NCBI GenBank assembly: GCA_035471785.1
Contig: DATIPQ010000154.1
Span: forward strand, 1 to 37,761
DNA from: Acidobacteriota bacterium
GTDB lineage: Bacteria > Acidobacteriota > UBA6911 > RPQK01 > DATIPO01
DNA: 37,761 nt
Direction of reading: 5' to 3'
Part shown: positions 1 to 6,831 of the stretch, piece after piece
How the letters are laid out: each line of letters opens with the position of its first letter
Position numbering within the stretch: position 1 is the stretch's first letter
Made by a program: the position numbers and the translations under genes
Notes under the pieces: model-generated
Seen by the model: only the letters and a program-made list of their open reading frames with translations
Told to the model about the DNA's origin: nothing
Databases searched by the model: none

Positions 1-284
1 CCGAATCGAGATGGTTCTGTTTTCGTTTTGGCCATCTCGCTGTCCTCTCCGGTCATTCTACTACAGGCTCCCGAACCCAACCTCCGGAGACAGTCGTCTG
101 AGGTCGCGGGCTGTCAGATGTCGGCGAACGACTCGGAAGCCGCCCCAGCGTGCCCTTTAAAAGATCGAGAGCAAAATCGGGTGGAGCGTCTATGCGACGT
201 CCGCTGCCAGGGCCAGGCGTCGGTTGACCACTTGCAAAAAGTCTTGACGGCCTCTGGCCGGTTATCGAAAAAATCTTCAAAGAA
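1..284. other. non-coding stretch before the tRNA fragment
   Basis: I see no credible gene here. Open frames exist on both strands, but none has a recognisable domain, a placed Shine-Dalgarno, or natural-looking composition, and one simply runs through the tRNA fragment that follows. The sequence does not contain the 5' half, D-arm or anticodon arm that would complete the tRNA at 285-314. It may be intergenic DNA or decayed element DNA left of an integration scar. Confidence 0.5.
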
Positions 285-314
285 CCCCGAGTTCGAATCT
301 CGCCGCGGGCGCCA
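285..314 (+). pseudogene. 3' fragment of a tRNA gene (T-arm, acceptor strand, CCA); possible att remnant
   Basis: The sequence shows a T-arm: CGAG, a TTCGAAT loop, then CTCG. A 7-nt acceptor 3' strand CGCGGGC (304-310), a discriminator G (311) and an encoded CCA (312-314) follow. The matching 5' acceptor strand GCCCGCG and the D and anticodon arms are absent upstream, and the last T-stem pair is a C-C mismatch, so this is not a functional tRNA. Integrative elements that target tRNA genes typically leave or carry such a 3' copy, so an attachment-site remnant is the natural reading (inference). The isotype cannot be assigned without the anticodon. Two toxin-antitoxin loci lie within 3.3 kb, which fits an accessory boundary. 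Confidence 0.7.
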
Positions 315-341
315 TAGTTGTACGGCCCCTCAGGCTAACAG

Positions 342-590
342 TCAATCCTCACCTGGAGGCTCGTCGCCGGGCTGGGCCGGCACGTCCGGCACCTTGGCCA
401 ACACCCGTTCGAACTTCTCACGACTTCCGCGTTCCGCCCGCCGCAAGATGTACTCTTCGGTCAACAGGGCAGAGAGTTTCTCAGCAATCGCAAGCGTCAC
501 GAATTGATTGATCGAGACGCCTTCCTGCTTCGCTACTTCCCGAACCTTCTTGTGCAGCGATTCCGGCAGCCGTAAACTCATTGCACTCAT
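342..590 (-). CDS. ribbon-helix-helix (HicB/Arc-type) antitoxin, orphaned
   Basis: A small DNA-binding antitoxin of 82-84 residues. The N-terminal segment with MSLRLPESLHKKV followed by an EGVSINQFV helix is a classic ribbon-helix-helix fold, as found in antitoxins partnered with PIN-family toxins (COG1569 type). The remainder is a charged tail that would normally contact the toxin. There are ATG codons at 596 and 590; GGGAGG lies only 1 nt before the first but about 7 nt before the second, so 590 is preferred. The cognate toxin gene directly upstream is reduced to its last codons and ends in an ATGA overlap with the 596 start, so the antitoxin now stands alone. It may still repress its own promoter or neutralise a toxin elsewhere. 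The fold is clear; activity is not known. Confidence 0.82.
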   Translation of the reverse strand: MSAMSLRLPESLHKKVREVAKQEGVSINQFVTLAIAEKLSALLTEEYILRRAERGSREKFERVLAKVPDVPAQPGDEPPGED

Positions 591-999
591 GCTCATTCCT
601 CCCTAAGCCAGCGGATGAAGTCGTTGGGCGTGACGACTCTGATCCCGAAATGCTCCGCACCCAGCCCAGCCAGCGTGCCAAGGTGTAAAGAATGCCCGCC
701 AAGAAGATGGTTCCGAATATATGTTTGTTGTATCGAGCCAGCCACAGCGGAAGATAAATGTCGAAGTTCTCCTGTCGTTCTTCGGTGTAACGCGCGGCAA
801 CATTGGTGAGCGGGCAGCGCCAGCCGTTGGCCGCTATGATGCCAACCTCGATGAAGACAATGCCGATCAGCACGGCGGCAATGGTGAACCGGCCACGCCA
901 AGCCGAGACAGGAATGGCAAAGATGCAGCCGGCAAAGAAAGCCCAAACCACCGTGTGGACGATCTTGACAGTCCGGAGAGCCGTCTGCGGACTCAACAC
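481..999 (-). CDS. small membrane protein with out-of-frame C-terminal tail (deletion junction)
   Basis: The first about 113 residues (999 to about 661) look like a genuine membrane protein. A hydrophobic helix spans residues 13-32, a second 39-57, then comes a conserved-looking loop with NGWRCPLTNVAARYT and NFDIYLPLWLARYNK, and a third helix at about 94-113. I recognise this as a widespread uncharacterised bacterial membrane family but cannot name a function. From about residue 114 on, the reading frame runs through the PIN-toxin remnant and into the antitoxin gene in the wrong frame, giving a Ser/Arg/Glu-rich tail that looks artificial. The GTG start lies 6 nt after the stop of the upstream monooxygenase gene, so the two are probably co-translated. 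The original stop codon was probably lost at the junction near 660. Confidence 0.65.
   Translation of the reverse strand: MLSPQTALRTVKIVHTVVWAFFAGCIFAIPVSAWRGRFTIAAVLIGIVFIEVGIIAANGWRCPLTNVAARYTEERQENFDIYLPLWLARYNKHIFGTIFLAGILYTLARWLGWVRSISGSESSRPTTSSAGLGRNEHECNEFTAAGIAAQEGSGSSEAGRRLDQSIRDACDC
593..658 (-). pseudogene. C-terminal remnant of a PIN-domain toxin
   Basis: About 21 codons in a frame distinct from both neighbours read AEHFGIRVVTPNDFIRWL plus three residues and a TGA. The pattern G-[IV]-R-[IV]-[VL]-T-P-x-[ED]-F is the usual C-terminus of PIN toxins of the COG1569 family. The TGA (595-593) overlaps the antitoxin ATG (596-594), the standard toxin-then-antitoxin arrangement for that family. 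Everything upstream, including all catalytic acidic residues, is gone and replaced by the 3' part of a membrane-protein gene. This is best explained by a deletion or recombination joining two genes. Confidence 0.72.
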
Positions 1000-1005
1000 G
1001 GTCGC

Positions 1006-1317
1006 CTAACCCTGCTTCTCGGAGTCCTGAAGGCCGCGGCCGCCTACGGGCTCGGTTTCGAAGCGCTCGCCGAATCCGGCGATCAGCGGGCGTCCTTGCG
1101 CGATGGCTTCCCGCACGGAGGGATGCGAGAGCGAGGTCTGGTGGCTGGCTTGGCTGTCCCACACCTCGGTGACCCAAATCGCGTCCGCATCGCCGGGATC
1201 TTTGGCGACCACATAGCTGAGACAACCCGGCATCCCGGATACGCCCTCGAGGAGAATGGCGATGAGTTCATCGCGCTTGCCCGACACGGTGTTTATCTTT
1301 CCGATCAGTCCATACAT
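1006..1317 (-). CDS. putative quinol monooxygenase, ABM domain
   Basis: A 103-residue antibiotic-biosynthesis-monooxygenase (ABM) fold protein of the YgiN type: MYGLIGKINTVSGKRDELIAI, a GMPGCLSYVVAKDP strand, then IWVTEVWDSQASHQTSLSHP. Family members are small dimeric ferredoxin-like proteins that act on quinols or aromatic substrates without cofactors, or have no known substrate. The domain is complete. Related proteins often have an N-terminal Tat signal. Here a Tat-like leader with a good ribosome site lies directly upstream but in another frame (1305-1418). The ATG at 1317 sits within the end of that leader, so translation may reinitiate there and give an unexported enzyme. The gene is followed after 6 nt by the membrane-protein gene. 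Confidence 0.8.
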   Translation of the reverse strand: MYGLIGKINTVSGKRDELIAILLEGVSGMPGCLSYVVAKDPGDADAIWVTEVWDSQASHQTSLSHPSVREAIAQGRPLIAGFGERFETEPVGGRGLQDSEKQG

Positions 1318-1418
1318 GCTTGAGGCTCCGCTGAATAGGCGCCCGCCGGAGCGCAGGCCGTGGCCATCACCGCCGCGCCGACGGAAAAGAGGAAATCACG
1401 TCGTCGAAATCCACCCAT
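1305..1418 (-). other. Tat signal peptide reading frame, frameshifted from the ABM gene
   Basis: On the minus strand, AGGAG lies 6 nt before an ATG at 1418 that opens a 37-codon frame beginning MGGFRRRDFLFSVGAAVM and continuing ATACAPAGAYSAEPQ. This has a twin-arginine motif (RRRDF), a hydrophobic core and a small-residue region, and a Cys that could even serve as a lipobox. The frame ends in TGA at 1307-1305, 13 nt past the ATG of the ABM gene, which is in another frame. The most likely reading is a single-base indel between about 1318 and 1370 that split an exported ABM protein. A short coupled leader ORF is the alternative. Confidence 0.7.
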
Positions 1419-1534
1419 AATCGCTCCTACTGGTTCCGCAGCCTACCACGGCCTCTCTTCACCAGCTAAACTTTGCAGCCGTATCCTACGTTGTTCTGTC
1501 CCCATGCCAAGAGTCCGCAACCGATGGAGTAATC

Positions 1535-2362
1535 ATGCTGTTTGAAGGCTTCCCATTCCGCAGAGGCGCGATGTTGGGCGCCCTCCTTCTCACCCAGACG
1601 CTTTCGGGACAGGTACCCAGCGCGGGGGAACCCACGCAGGTCCTTGTCTTGGGAACCTATCACTTCGCGAATCCGGGTTTGGACGTGGTCAAGGTTGAAG
1701 TGGCCGACGTGCTGTCCGAGGCCAAGCAGGCCGAGATTCGCGCCGTGGTCGAAGCCTTGGCCCGCTTTCGTCCTACCAAGATCGCGGTGGAGGATTTGCC
1801 GGGCTCAGCCGACCGGCTCGATCAGCTCTACAAAGCCTACCGCGCAGGTCAGCATGAGCTGTCCCGCAATGAGACCGAACAAGTGGGCTTTCGCTTGGCG
1901 GCGCAGTTGGAGCATCCGCGCCTTTTTCCCATCGACTATCGAAACCCGTTCCCCTTTCAAGCCGTTGTGGAGTGGGCCCAGGAGCATGACCCGGCCTTCC
2001 TGGACTTTCTCAACGAGGAGCGAGAGCGGATGGCGGCCGAGTCCAACCGCCGCCAGCAGGATTACACCATCGGCAAGATCCTGCGGCTCAGCAACCACCC
2101 CGAGGAGCTGGCAAGGGAGCATGGCGTGTACATGCGCTTCGCCGAGGTGGCGGCCGGAGACACCTATGCGGGGGCCGAATTGGTCTCCAGGTGGTACGAG
2201 CGCAACATCCATATCTTCTCCAACCTGCAGAAGATCGCCGAGCGGGGCGACCGCATCCTGGTGATCATCGGCAGCGGACATGCCCCGATCCTGCGTGAGC
2301 TGATCACCTACCACCCCGAAATGTCGCTGGTGGAGGCGCTCGAGTACCTACCGTCCGACTGA
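1535..2362 (+). CDS. DUF5694 family secreted protein
   Basis: A 275-residue protein with an N-terminal hydrophobic signal (about residues 1-26, ending near LSGQVPSAGE). The mature part opens with VLVLGTYHFANPGLD and closes with ILVIIGSGHAPILRELI. These two His-containing motifs, together with the TKIAVEDLP strand between them, match the DUF5694 family. It resembles the TraB/ChaN fold in layout (a GTYHF-like motif near the start, a GSGH motif near the end), but no reaction is established. The start is supported by GGAG five bases before the ATG. Its 3' end overlaps the convergent DoxX gene by 15 bp. Family confidence is good; function is unknown. Confidence 0.82.
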   Translation: MLFEGFPFRRGAMLGALLLTQTLSGQVPSAGEPTQVLVLGTYHFANPGLDVVKVEVADVLSEAKQAEIRAVVEALARFRPTKIAVEDLPGSADRLDQLYKAYRAGQHELSRNETEQVGFRLAAQLEHPRLFPIDYRNPFPFQAVVEWAQEHDPAFLDFLNEERERMAAESNRRQQDYTIGKILRLSNHPEELAREHGVYMRFAEVAAGDTYAGAELVSRWYERNIHIFSNLQKIAERGDRILVIIGSGHAPILRELITYHPEMSLVEALEYLPSD

Positions 2363-2827
2363 GTGCGGCGGTGGACGCCGAAGGGTGAACCGATAAATCC
2401 ACCACAAGATGACGAGTTGGAGGGGGGCACGGATGAGGAGATATTGAGGCCCCCAGGCGTGGCCGCCCATGGGAACGTGGTTGATGGCGGCGTAGATATT
2501 GGCAGGGAAGAATGCGACCAGCATGGCGGCAGCGACCCATCCGGTGAATCGTCTGCACTGGGGGATGAAGAAGCCGACGGCGATAGCGAATTCCAAGATT
2601 CCCGTCAGGTAGACGAGCAGCACCCGCTCCGGAACCCACTCCGGCAGCATCTGCGCCATAGGCTCCGTTCGCTGGAAGTGTCCGATCCCAGTGAAGACGA
2701 ACAAGATGCCAAGTCCGACGGCTGCGGCGCTCCGCGGCTCGAAGAAGGACCCCCTGACCGCCGCCACCGCCCGCGCGCCCAAGTAGGGCACCATCATCAA
2801 GACGAGCATGATAAGCGGGGTAGTCAT
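2348..2827 (-). CDS. DoxX family integral membrane protein
   Basis: A 159-residue protein with four hydrophobic helices. The core motif AVGLGILFVFTGIGHF, followed by MLPEWVPERVLLVYLTGILEFAIAVG in the second and third helices, is typical of DoxX-like proteins. Members are four-helix membrane proteins, some linked to terminal quinol oxidases or thiol redox stress, but most have no defined substrate. The start is supported by AAGGAGGA about 8 nt upstream of the ATG at 2827. It faces the DUF5694 gene and the two coding ends overlap by 15 bp, so no separate terminator fits between them. Confidence 0.85.
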   Translation of the reverse strand: MTTPLIMLVLMMVPYLGARAVAAVRGSFFEPRSAAAVGLGILFVFTGIGHFQRTEPMAQMLPEWVPERVLLVYLTGILEFAIAVGFFIPQCRRFTGWVAAAMLVAFFPANIYAAINHVPMGGHAWGPQYLLIRAPLQLVILWWIYRFTLRRPPPHSVGR

Positions 2828-2923
2828 GCGACAGTTCCTCCTTGAAGTCTAGTGCCTATTGGTCTTGCCTACGACTACGGCCGGGAGCACGGCGTCCCGC
2901 TGAGCTGGAACCGAAGGTCGAAG

Positions 2924-2939
2924 GTATGGCACGTATGGT
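2924..2939 (+). promoter_or_regulatory. possible autoregulatory site: repeated GTATGG and -10-like TATGGT before vapB
   Basis: GTATGG occurs twice, 9 nt apart (2924-2929 and 2933-2938), just upstream of the antitoxin ATG at 2952. The second copy overlaps a -10-like TATGGT (2934-2939). No good -35 and no Shine-Dalgarno are visible, so the transcript may be nearly leaderless. RHH antitoxins commonly repress their own promoter by binding short repeats over the -10, which would fit. This is weak evidence from spacing alone. Confidence 0.28.
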
Positions 2940-2951
2940 ATCCTGTTTGCC

Positions 2952-3179
2952 ATGGTGAAATCGACGGTGTACTTGCCCCGCAAACTGAAGGACTCGCTAA
3001 CAAGGCTTTCAAAGCAGCAGGGCCGGTCAGAGGCTGAAATCATTCGCGAAGCCATCGAGGAAAAAGTCGGTGCCAATCGACCTCCGCGGCCCAGGATACC
3101 TCTCTGCGAAGAGGGGCTTGGGGATTCGACGGCGGCCAGTCGAGTCGATGAGTTCCTTGAGGGATTCGGTCGCTCATGA
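2952..3179 (+). CDS. vapB: VapB-type ribbon-helix-helix antitoxin
   Basis: A 75-residue antitoxin. Residues 3-40 (KSTVYLPRKLKDSLTRLSKQ, then GRSEAEIIREAIEEKV) form a ribbon-helix-helix DNA-binding domain of the CopG type. The C-terminal part (about 41-75) is a flexible acidic region that would wrap the toxin. The stop overlaps the toxin start (ATGA, 3176-3179), so the two products are coupled. It should neutralise the neighbouring PIN ribonuclease and repress the operon. No Shine-Dalgarno precedes the ATG. Confidence 0.88.
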   Translation: MVKSTVYLPRKLKDSLTRLSKQQGRSEAEIIREAIEEKVGANRPPRPRIPLCEEGLGDSTAASRVDEFLEGFGRS

Positions 3180-3601
3180 TGTTGCTTGACACCAGCGGTT
3201 TGCTTTCGGCCCTTTTCCCCGACCAGCAAGGGCACGAGTCGAGTGCCGAAGCGCTGCGCCGATCAGACCCGCCACTCATTCTCTCGCCTTTCGTCCTGGC
3301 TGAGATTGACTATTTAATCGAGAAAATGAGCGGAGTGGATGTCGAACTGCAGTTCCTGGAGGAGGTATCGAGGGGTGCCTACCAGGTCGCTCCGTTCGAC
3401 CGGCGAGATATCGAAGCGGCCCGATTCATTATTGCCAAGTACCGTGACCTCGGTATCGGATTGGCCGACGCATCCATCATGGTGCTGGCTGATCGCTATC
3501 AGACGCGCCAACTGCTGACTCTTGACGAGCGCCACTTTCGCGTCCTGAAAATGGAATCCGGCGATGCCTTCAGGATCCTCCCCGCCGATCTGGATGTTTG
3601 A
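3176..3601 (+). CDS. vapC: VapC-type PIN-domain ribonuclease toxin
   Basis: A 141-residue PIN-domain toxin. The acidic metal-binding residues of the family are present: D5 (LLDTSGL), E43 (LAEIDYL), D98 (GLADASIM) and D117 (TLDERHF). VapC toxins cleave RNA, usually tRNA or rRNA, when the antitoxin is degraded. The length is standard and nothing is truncated, in contrast to the decayed PIN gene at 593-658. It is translationally coupled to vapB. The RNA target cannot be read from the sequence. Confidence 0.9.
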   Translation: MMLLDTSGLLSALFPDQQGHESSAEALRRSDPPLILSPFVLAEIDYLIEKMSGVDVELQFLEEVSRGAYQVAPFDRRDIEAARFIIAKYRDLGIGLADASIMVLADRYQTRQLLTLDERHFRVLKMESGDAFRILPADLDV

Positions 3602-3660
3602 GCGGTCTATGCAGTATAGGTGCAGGTTGAAACGCTACCGCTAGCCGACGAGCCTTGCAG

Positions 3661-3690
3661 TTGCGGAAAGGAGGGAGTGGGGCTTAGAGT
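3661..3690 (+). promoter_or_regulatory. candidate leaderless sigma-70 promoter of the alpha/beta hydrolase
   Basis: TTGCGG (3661-3666), an 18-nt spacer and TAGAGT (3685-3690) lie so that transcription would start at or next to the ATG at 3697. The only purine-rich tract upstream (GGAGGGAG near 3670) is too far from the ATG for a Shine-Dalgarno, so a leaderless message is plausible. The -35 matches the consensus at 4 of 6 positions. Confidence 0.4.
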
Positions 3691-3696
3691 AGCGGA

Positions 3697-5211
3697 ATGC
3701 GGTTTTTGAAGGTTCTTGCTGTAGTTTCTCTCGGGTTGGCGGTTGTTGTGGCGGCGGGTTGGGTGACGGTACGGAGTTCCAATCTGCAGCCGCAGGCGGG
3801 GACGCTTTTGCTCTATCCCGAACGCATCGCGCTTCAAGGGGGCGGGTACGCCCGCTGCGATCGGGGGATGATGTTTGTTCCCGCCAACCGCTCCCGGCCG
3901 GGAGGCGGCGTGATCGGCGTCGAGATCTACCGCTTCAAGTCCGACAAGGCAGCACCCGGGACACCCCCTGTCTTCCGGCTCCACGGAGGACCTGGATGGG
4001 GCGGGCTGTCCGGCTCGCTGGGGCAACCCGGTTTTTACCAGCGCGAGATCGTTCCTCAGCTTGAAACTGCCGACTTGGTGGTAGTGGGACAGCGAGGCAT
4101 CGGCTCCTCCAAGCCCGATACCGTCTGCGATGCCCCTGCCAAACTGCCTTTGGATCGCAAGGTGTCCGAAGAGGAGGAAGCCGAGGTGTTGCGCCAGGCG
4201 TCCCGCCAGTGCAAGGACTTCTGGGAATCGACAGGGCTCGATTTGAGCGGACTCAACGTGGTGGAAGCTGCCGCCGACGTCAACGACGTCCGTCAGGCGC
4301 TGGGGTACGGCAAGATTACCCTGTGGGGCCGGAGCTTTGGATCGCACTGGGCCATGGCCGTCATGCGCTTTCATCCCGACGCGGTGGAACGGGCGGTGCT
4401 GACCGGTATGGAGGGGCCCGATCATACCTATGACATGCCCTCCTGGGTGCTCAAGGCGCTGGAGCGCATCGCCAAGGCAGCCGAGTCCTCGGACCGGCTC
4501 AAGGAACAGATCCCCGAGGGCGGCCTGATCGAGGCCTTCAAGTCGGTGGTGGCCCGCCTGGATGAAGAGCCCGTCAAAGTCAGCGTGCCCGGCGGCGCGG
4601 AGATTTACCTGGACGGCGACGACATCCGCGACATGGCCTACGGTTATTCGGGACGCACCAGTTCGCGCCGCGGCATCCAAACCTGGGCCTCAGACGTGCT
4701 GACGCTTTACGCGGGAGACTATGATCCCGCCGCGCGGACCGTGGCCCGGCAGTTGGCCCGGGGAGGCTTCCCCACCGCGAGTTTCTTCATGCTGGATTGC
4801 GGCTCGGGCATCAGCCGTCAGCGGCTGCAGCACCTTCAGTCCGACCCGGCCAAGGTGGTAGTGGGAGATCTGGGATGGTTCTACCAGACCGCCTGCGCCG
4901 AGTGGGGCAGCGACTTGGGCGAGGCTTTCCGGAAGAACTTCGAAACCGGTATTCCCACGTTGATCGTGCAGGGCGACTGGGACACCTCCACGCCCTACGA
5001 GAACGCCCTCGAACTCAAGCCCTACTTCAAGAACAGCACCTTCGTCACCGTCAGAGGCGGCTCTCATGGAGCCTTGCCCGAAGCCATGCGCGAGGACGAG
5101 TCCTTCAGCGCGGCCGTCATGAAGTTCATAGGCGAGGGCGACGTCAGCGGCATTCCCGAAGAGGTCCAACTCCCCGAGATCGTCTGGACCAAGCCCTCGC
5201 TGAGCAAGTAG
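3697..5211 (+). CDS. membrane-anchored or secreted alpha/beta hydrolase, peptidase S33-like
   Basis: A 504-residue hydrolase with an N-terminal hydrophobic segment (residues 4-22) that is a signal peptide or membrane anchor. The oxyanion loop is HGGPG (96-100), the nucleophile elbow GRSFGS gives Ser213, the acid is Asp429 (GDWDTSTP), and the base is His457 (GGSHG). HGGPG plus this triad is the pattern of proline iminopeptidase-like and tripeptidyl-type S33 enzymes. A large helical cap, residues about 240-420, sits between the nucleophile and the acid. Paired cysteines could form disulfides, consistent with export. The substrate is probably a peptide or small ester (inference). It ends 16 nt from a convergent gene. 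Confidence 0.85.
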   Translation: MRFLKVLAVVSLGLAVVVAAGWVTVRSSNLQPQAGTLLLYPERIALQGGGYARCDRGMMFVPANRSRPGGGVIGVEIYRFKSDKAAPGTPPVFRLHGGPGWGGLSGSLGQPGFYQREIVPQLETADLVVVGQRGIGSSKPDTVCDAPAKLPLDRKVSEEEEAEVLRQASRQCKDFWESTGLDLSGLNVVEAAADVNDVRQALGYGKITLWGRSFGSHWAMAVMRFHPDAVERAVLTGMEGPDHTYDMPSWVLKALERIAKAAESSDRLKEQIPEGGLIEAFKSVVARLDEEPVKVSVPGGAEIYLDGDDIRDMAYGYSGRTSSRRGIQTWASDVLTLYAGDYDPAARTVARQLARGGFPTASFFMLDCGSGISRQRLQHLQSDPAKVVVGDLGWFYQTACAEWGSDLGEAFRKNFETGIPTLIVQGDWDTSTPYENALELKPYFKNSTFVTVRGGSHGALPEAMREDESFSAAVMKFIGEGDVSGIPEEVQLPEIVWTKPSLSK

Positions 5212-5227
5212 AGCGGGTCAGGAGGGC

Positions 5228-5647
5228 TTACTTGGCACTCAACCGGTTGTAGACCAGGACCGCCATGCTGATGGCGGCGCTGGCCTCCACGAGGCCCCAA
5301 GCGGCACTCAGGACGGCCTGGTTTCGGCTAAGGAAGCCGATTTCGTGCAGCAGGGCCACCGGCGGCAGATAGCCGATCAGCCAGACGGGCAAAACCAATT
5401 TCCCGACGGCGCTCAGGCCTTCACCCAGCCGACGGCCCGCGATGGCGTAGAGGTAAGCGACCGCCAGTCCAATGCCGAAGCGCAAACCCGTGTGAAGCAG
5501 CGCTCCCCCGAGCTGCGGGGAGGCTCCCGCCCGCGTGAAGGAATCTCCCAAGCCGATCAGGAGGGCAGCCGCCATTCCGCCCACGTTCAAGATCACTCCC
5601 GCCGCCAGTCCTGCCAGCAACACACTCCGCAATCGCGCCTCATCCAT
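5228..5647 (-). CDS. small four-helix membrane protein, unknown function
   Basis: A 139-residue protein with about four hydrophobic segments (RSVLLAGLAAGVILNVGGMAAALL; TGLRFGIGLAVAYLYAI; VLPVWLIGYLPPVALL; WGLVEASAAISMAVLV). An in-frame ATG at 5668 exists, but GGGAGGA lies the right distance before the ATG at 5647, so the shorter start is chosen. I do not recognise a characterised family. It follows the TIM-barrel gene on the same strand by 45 nt and may be co-transcribed with it. Confidence 0.75.
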   Translation of the reverse strand: MDEARLRSVLLAGLAAGVILNVGGMAAALLIGLGDSFTRAGASPQLGGALLHTGLRFGIGLAVAYLYAIAGRRLGEGLSAVGKLVLPVWLIGYLPPVALLHEIGFLSRNQAVLSAAWGLVEASAAISMAVLVYNRLSAK

Positions 5648-5692
5648 GCTGTGTCCTCCCAGTGTCATAAGACCACGAACGGAACCTGCCGT

Positions 5693-6634
5693 CTAGAGCC
5701 GGGGATCGCAGCGGCGGTAGGCTTCGATGACGGCGCGTTCGCCCTGGCGGCCGGGAGTGGAATTGCCGTGTTCCATTCCGACGATGCCTCCGTATCCGCG
5801 CTCTTTGAGGTGAGTGAAGACGTTGGAGTAGTTGATCTCGCCGGTGGTGGGTTCGTTGCGGCCCGGATTGTCTCCCACTTGAAAGTAGGCGATCTCCTGC
5901 CAGGCGGCGTCGATGTTGGGGATGAGATTGCCCTCGGTGATCTGCTGGTGGTAGAGGTCATCGAGAATCTTGACCGAGGGACTGGCCACGGCCCGGCAGA
6001 TCTGAAAGGCCTGGGGGATGCGGGTGAGAAAGAGTCCCGGGTGGTCCCTCCAGGGATTGAGCGGCTCCAGAACCAGCGTCAGTCCCTGCGGCTCGCAGAC
6101 CCCGGCGCAGTGCCTGAGGTTTTCCACCACGTTGGCGGTCTGGTAGTCGGGTTCCAGTCCGGGATCGGCCAAGCCTGGGACCACGGTGGCCCAACGTGCA
6201 TGCACCCGCTGGGCTGTGTCCACCGCCTGACGCATCTTGGCTTTCAGCCCTTCAGCCACTTCTTCGGGCGGACGCACGAAAGTCCGTTGCCGGAAATCGG
6301 CCTCTGCCACGAAGACTCCCATGCTGATTCCCAGCCGCTGCATGGCGGCGGCCAGGCGTTCCTGCTCGGCCAGGGGACGACCCATCATCCCGTTGTCTTC
6401 CCAGGCCCGAAAGCCCTCGGCGGCTGCAAACTCCAACTGGCCCACCAAGTCGTCGCCACCATGCTCCTTAAACATCCCGAAGTGCGGTGCGTAGAGCAGT
6501 GAGAACTGGTCTTGGGCCGCCCCACCGCCTGCTGCCGCAAGCCCATTTTCAGTGCTGGGTCTGGCGAGCACGGCGGAAGCTCCGATGGCCCCGCCGAGGA
6601 CGCCCAAGCCACCCAAAAACCTTCGTCGATTCAT
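5693..6634 (-). CDS. Tat-exported hydroxypyruvate isomerase-like TIM-barrel protein
   Basis: A 313-residue protein starting MNRRRFLGGLGVLGG, a twin-arginine signal with cleavage likely near residue 24. The mature part is a xylose-isomerase-like TIM barrel of the hydroxypyruvate isomerase (Hyi) group. The usual metal and catalytic acids are present: E190 in LVLEPLN, D225 and H229 in ILDDLYHQ, and E288 in VGMEHGN. Cytoplasmic Hyi interconverts hydroxypyruvate and tartronate semialdehyde. The exported versions common in Acidobacteria and Planctomycetes have no proven substrate and probably act on sugars or sugar acids in the periplasm. A 198-nt gap separates it from the upstream VOC gene, so it probably has its own promoter. 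Confidence 0.85.
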   Translation of the reverse strand: MNRRRFLGGLGVLGGAIGASAVLARPSTENGLAAAGGGAAQDQFSLLYAPHFGMFKEHGGDDLVGQLEFAAAEGFRAWEDNGMMGRPLAEQERLAAAMQRLGISMGVFVAEADFRQRTFVRPPEEVAEGLKAKMRQAVDTAQRVHARWATVVPGLADPGLEPDYQTANVVENLRHCAGVCEPQGLTLVLEPLNPWRDHPGLFLTRIPQAFQICRAVASPSVKILDDLYHQQITEGNLIPNIDAAWQEIAYFQVGDNPGRNEPTTGEINYSNVFTHLKERGYGGIVGMEHGNSTPGRQGERAVIEAYRRCDPRL

Positions 6635-6642
6635 GGACTCAG

Positions 6643-6648
6643 ATCATA
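6643..6648 (-). promoter_or_regulatory. possible -10 element of the TIM-barrel gene
   Basis: On the minus strand TATGAT (5 of 6 to consensus) ends 8 nt before the ATG at 6634, with no Shine-Dalgarno in between. This placement would give a leaderless transcript. No convincing -35 was found 16-18 nt upstream, so the call is weak. Confidence 0.3.
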
Positions 6649-6831
6649 CCCTGCCCCGGTCTCCGCCTGCTCACCCCGGGCAGGTGAAGCCGCCCCTTCA
6701 AGGGACCGAAGAGGTCGTGGCCTGGCTAGCGTAGCGACTGGATTTGACTAACCTGTTTACAGCCACAGATTGATGTTGCGGAATGGCGGCTTGAAGCAAG
6801 GCATACAGATCTCATTTTCCCCCGGGGTCCA

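Noticed and set aside
28-507. Open frame across the tRNA fragment and the start of the accessory region
   Set aside because: It translates the tRNA fragment and runs antisense to the RHH antitoxin; no domain or ribosome site.
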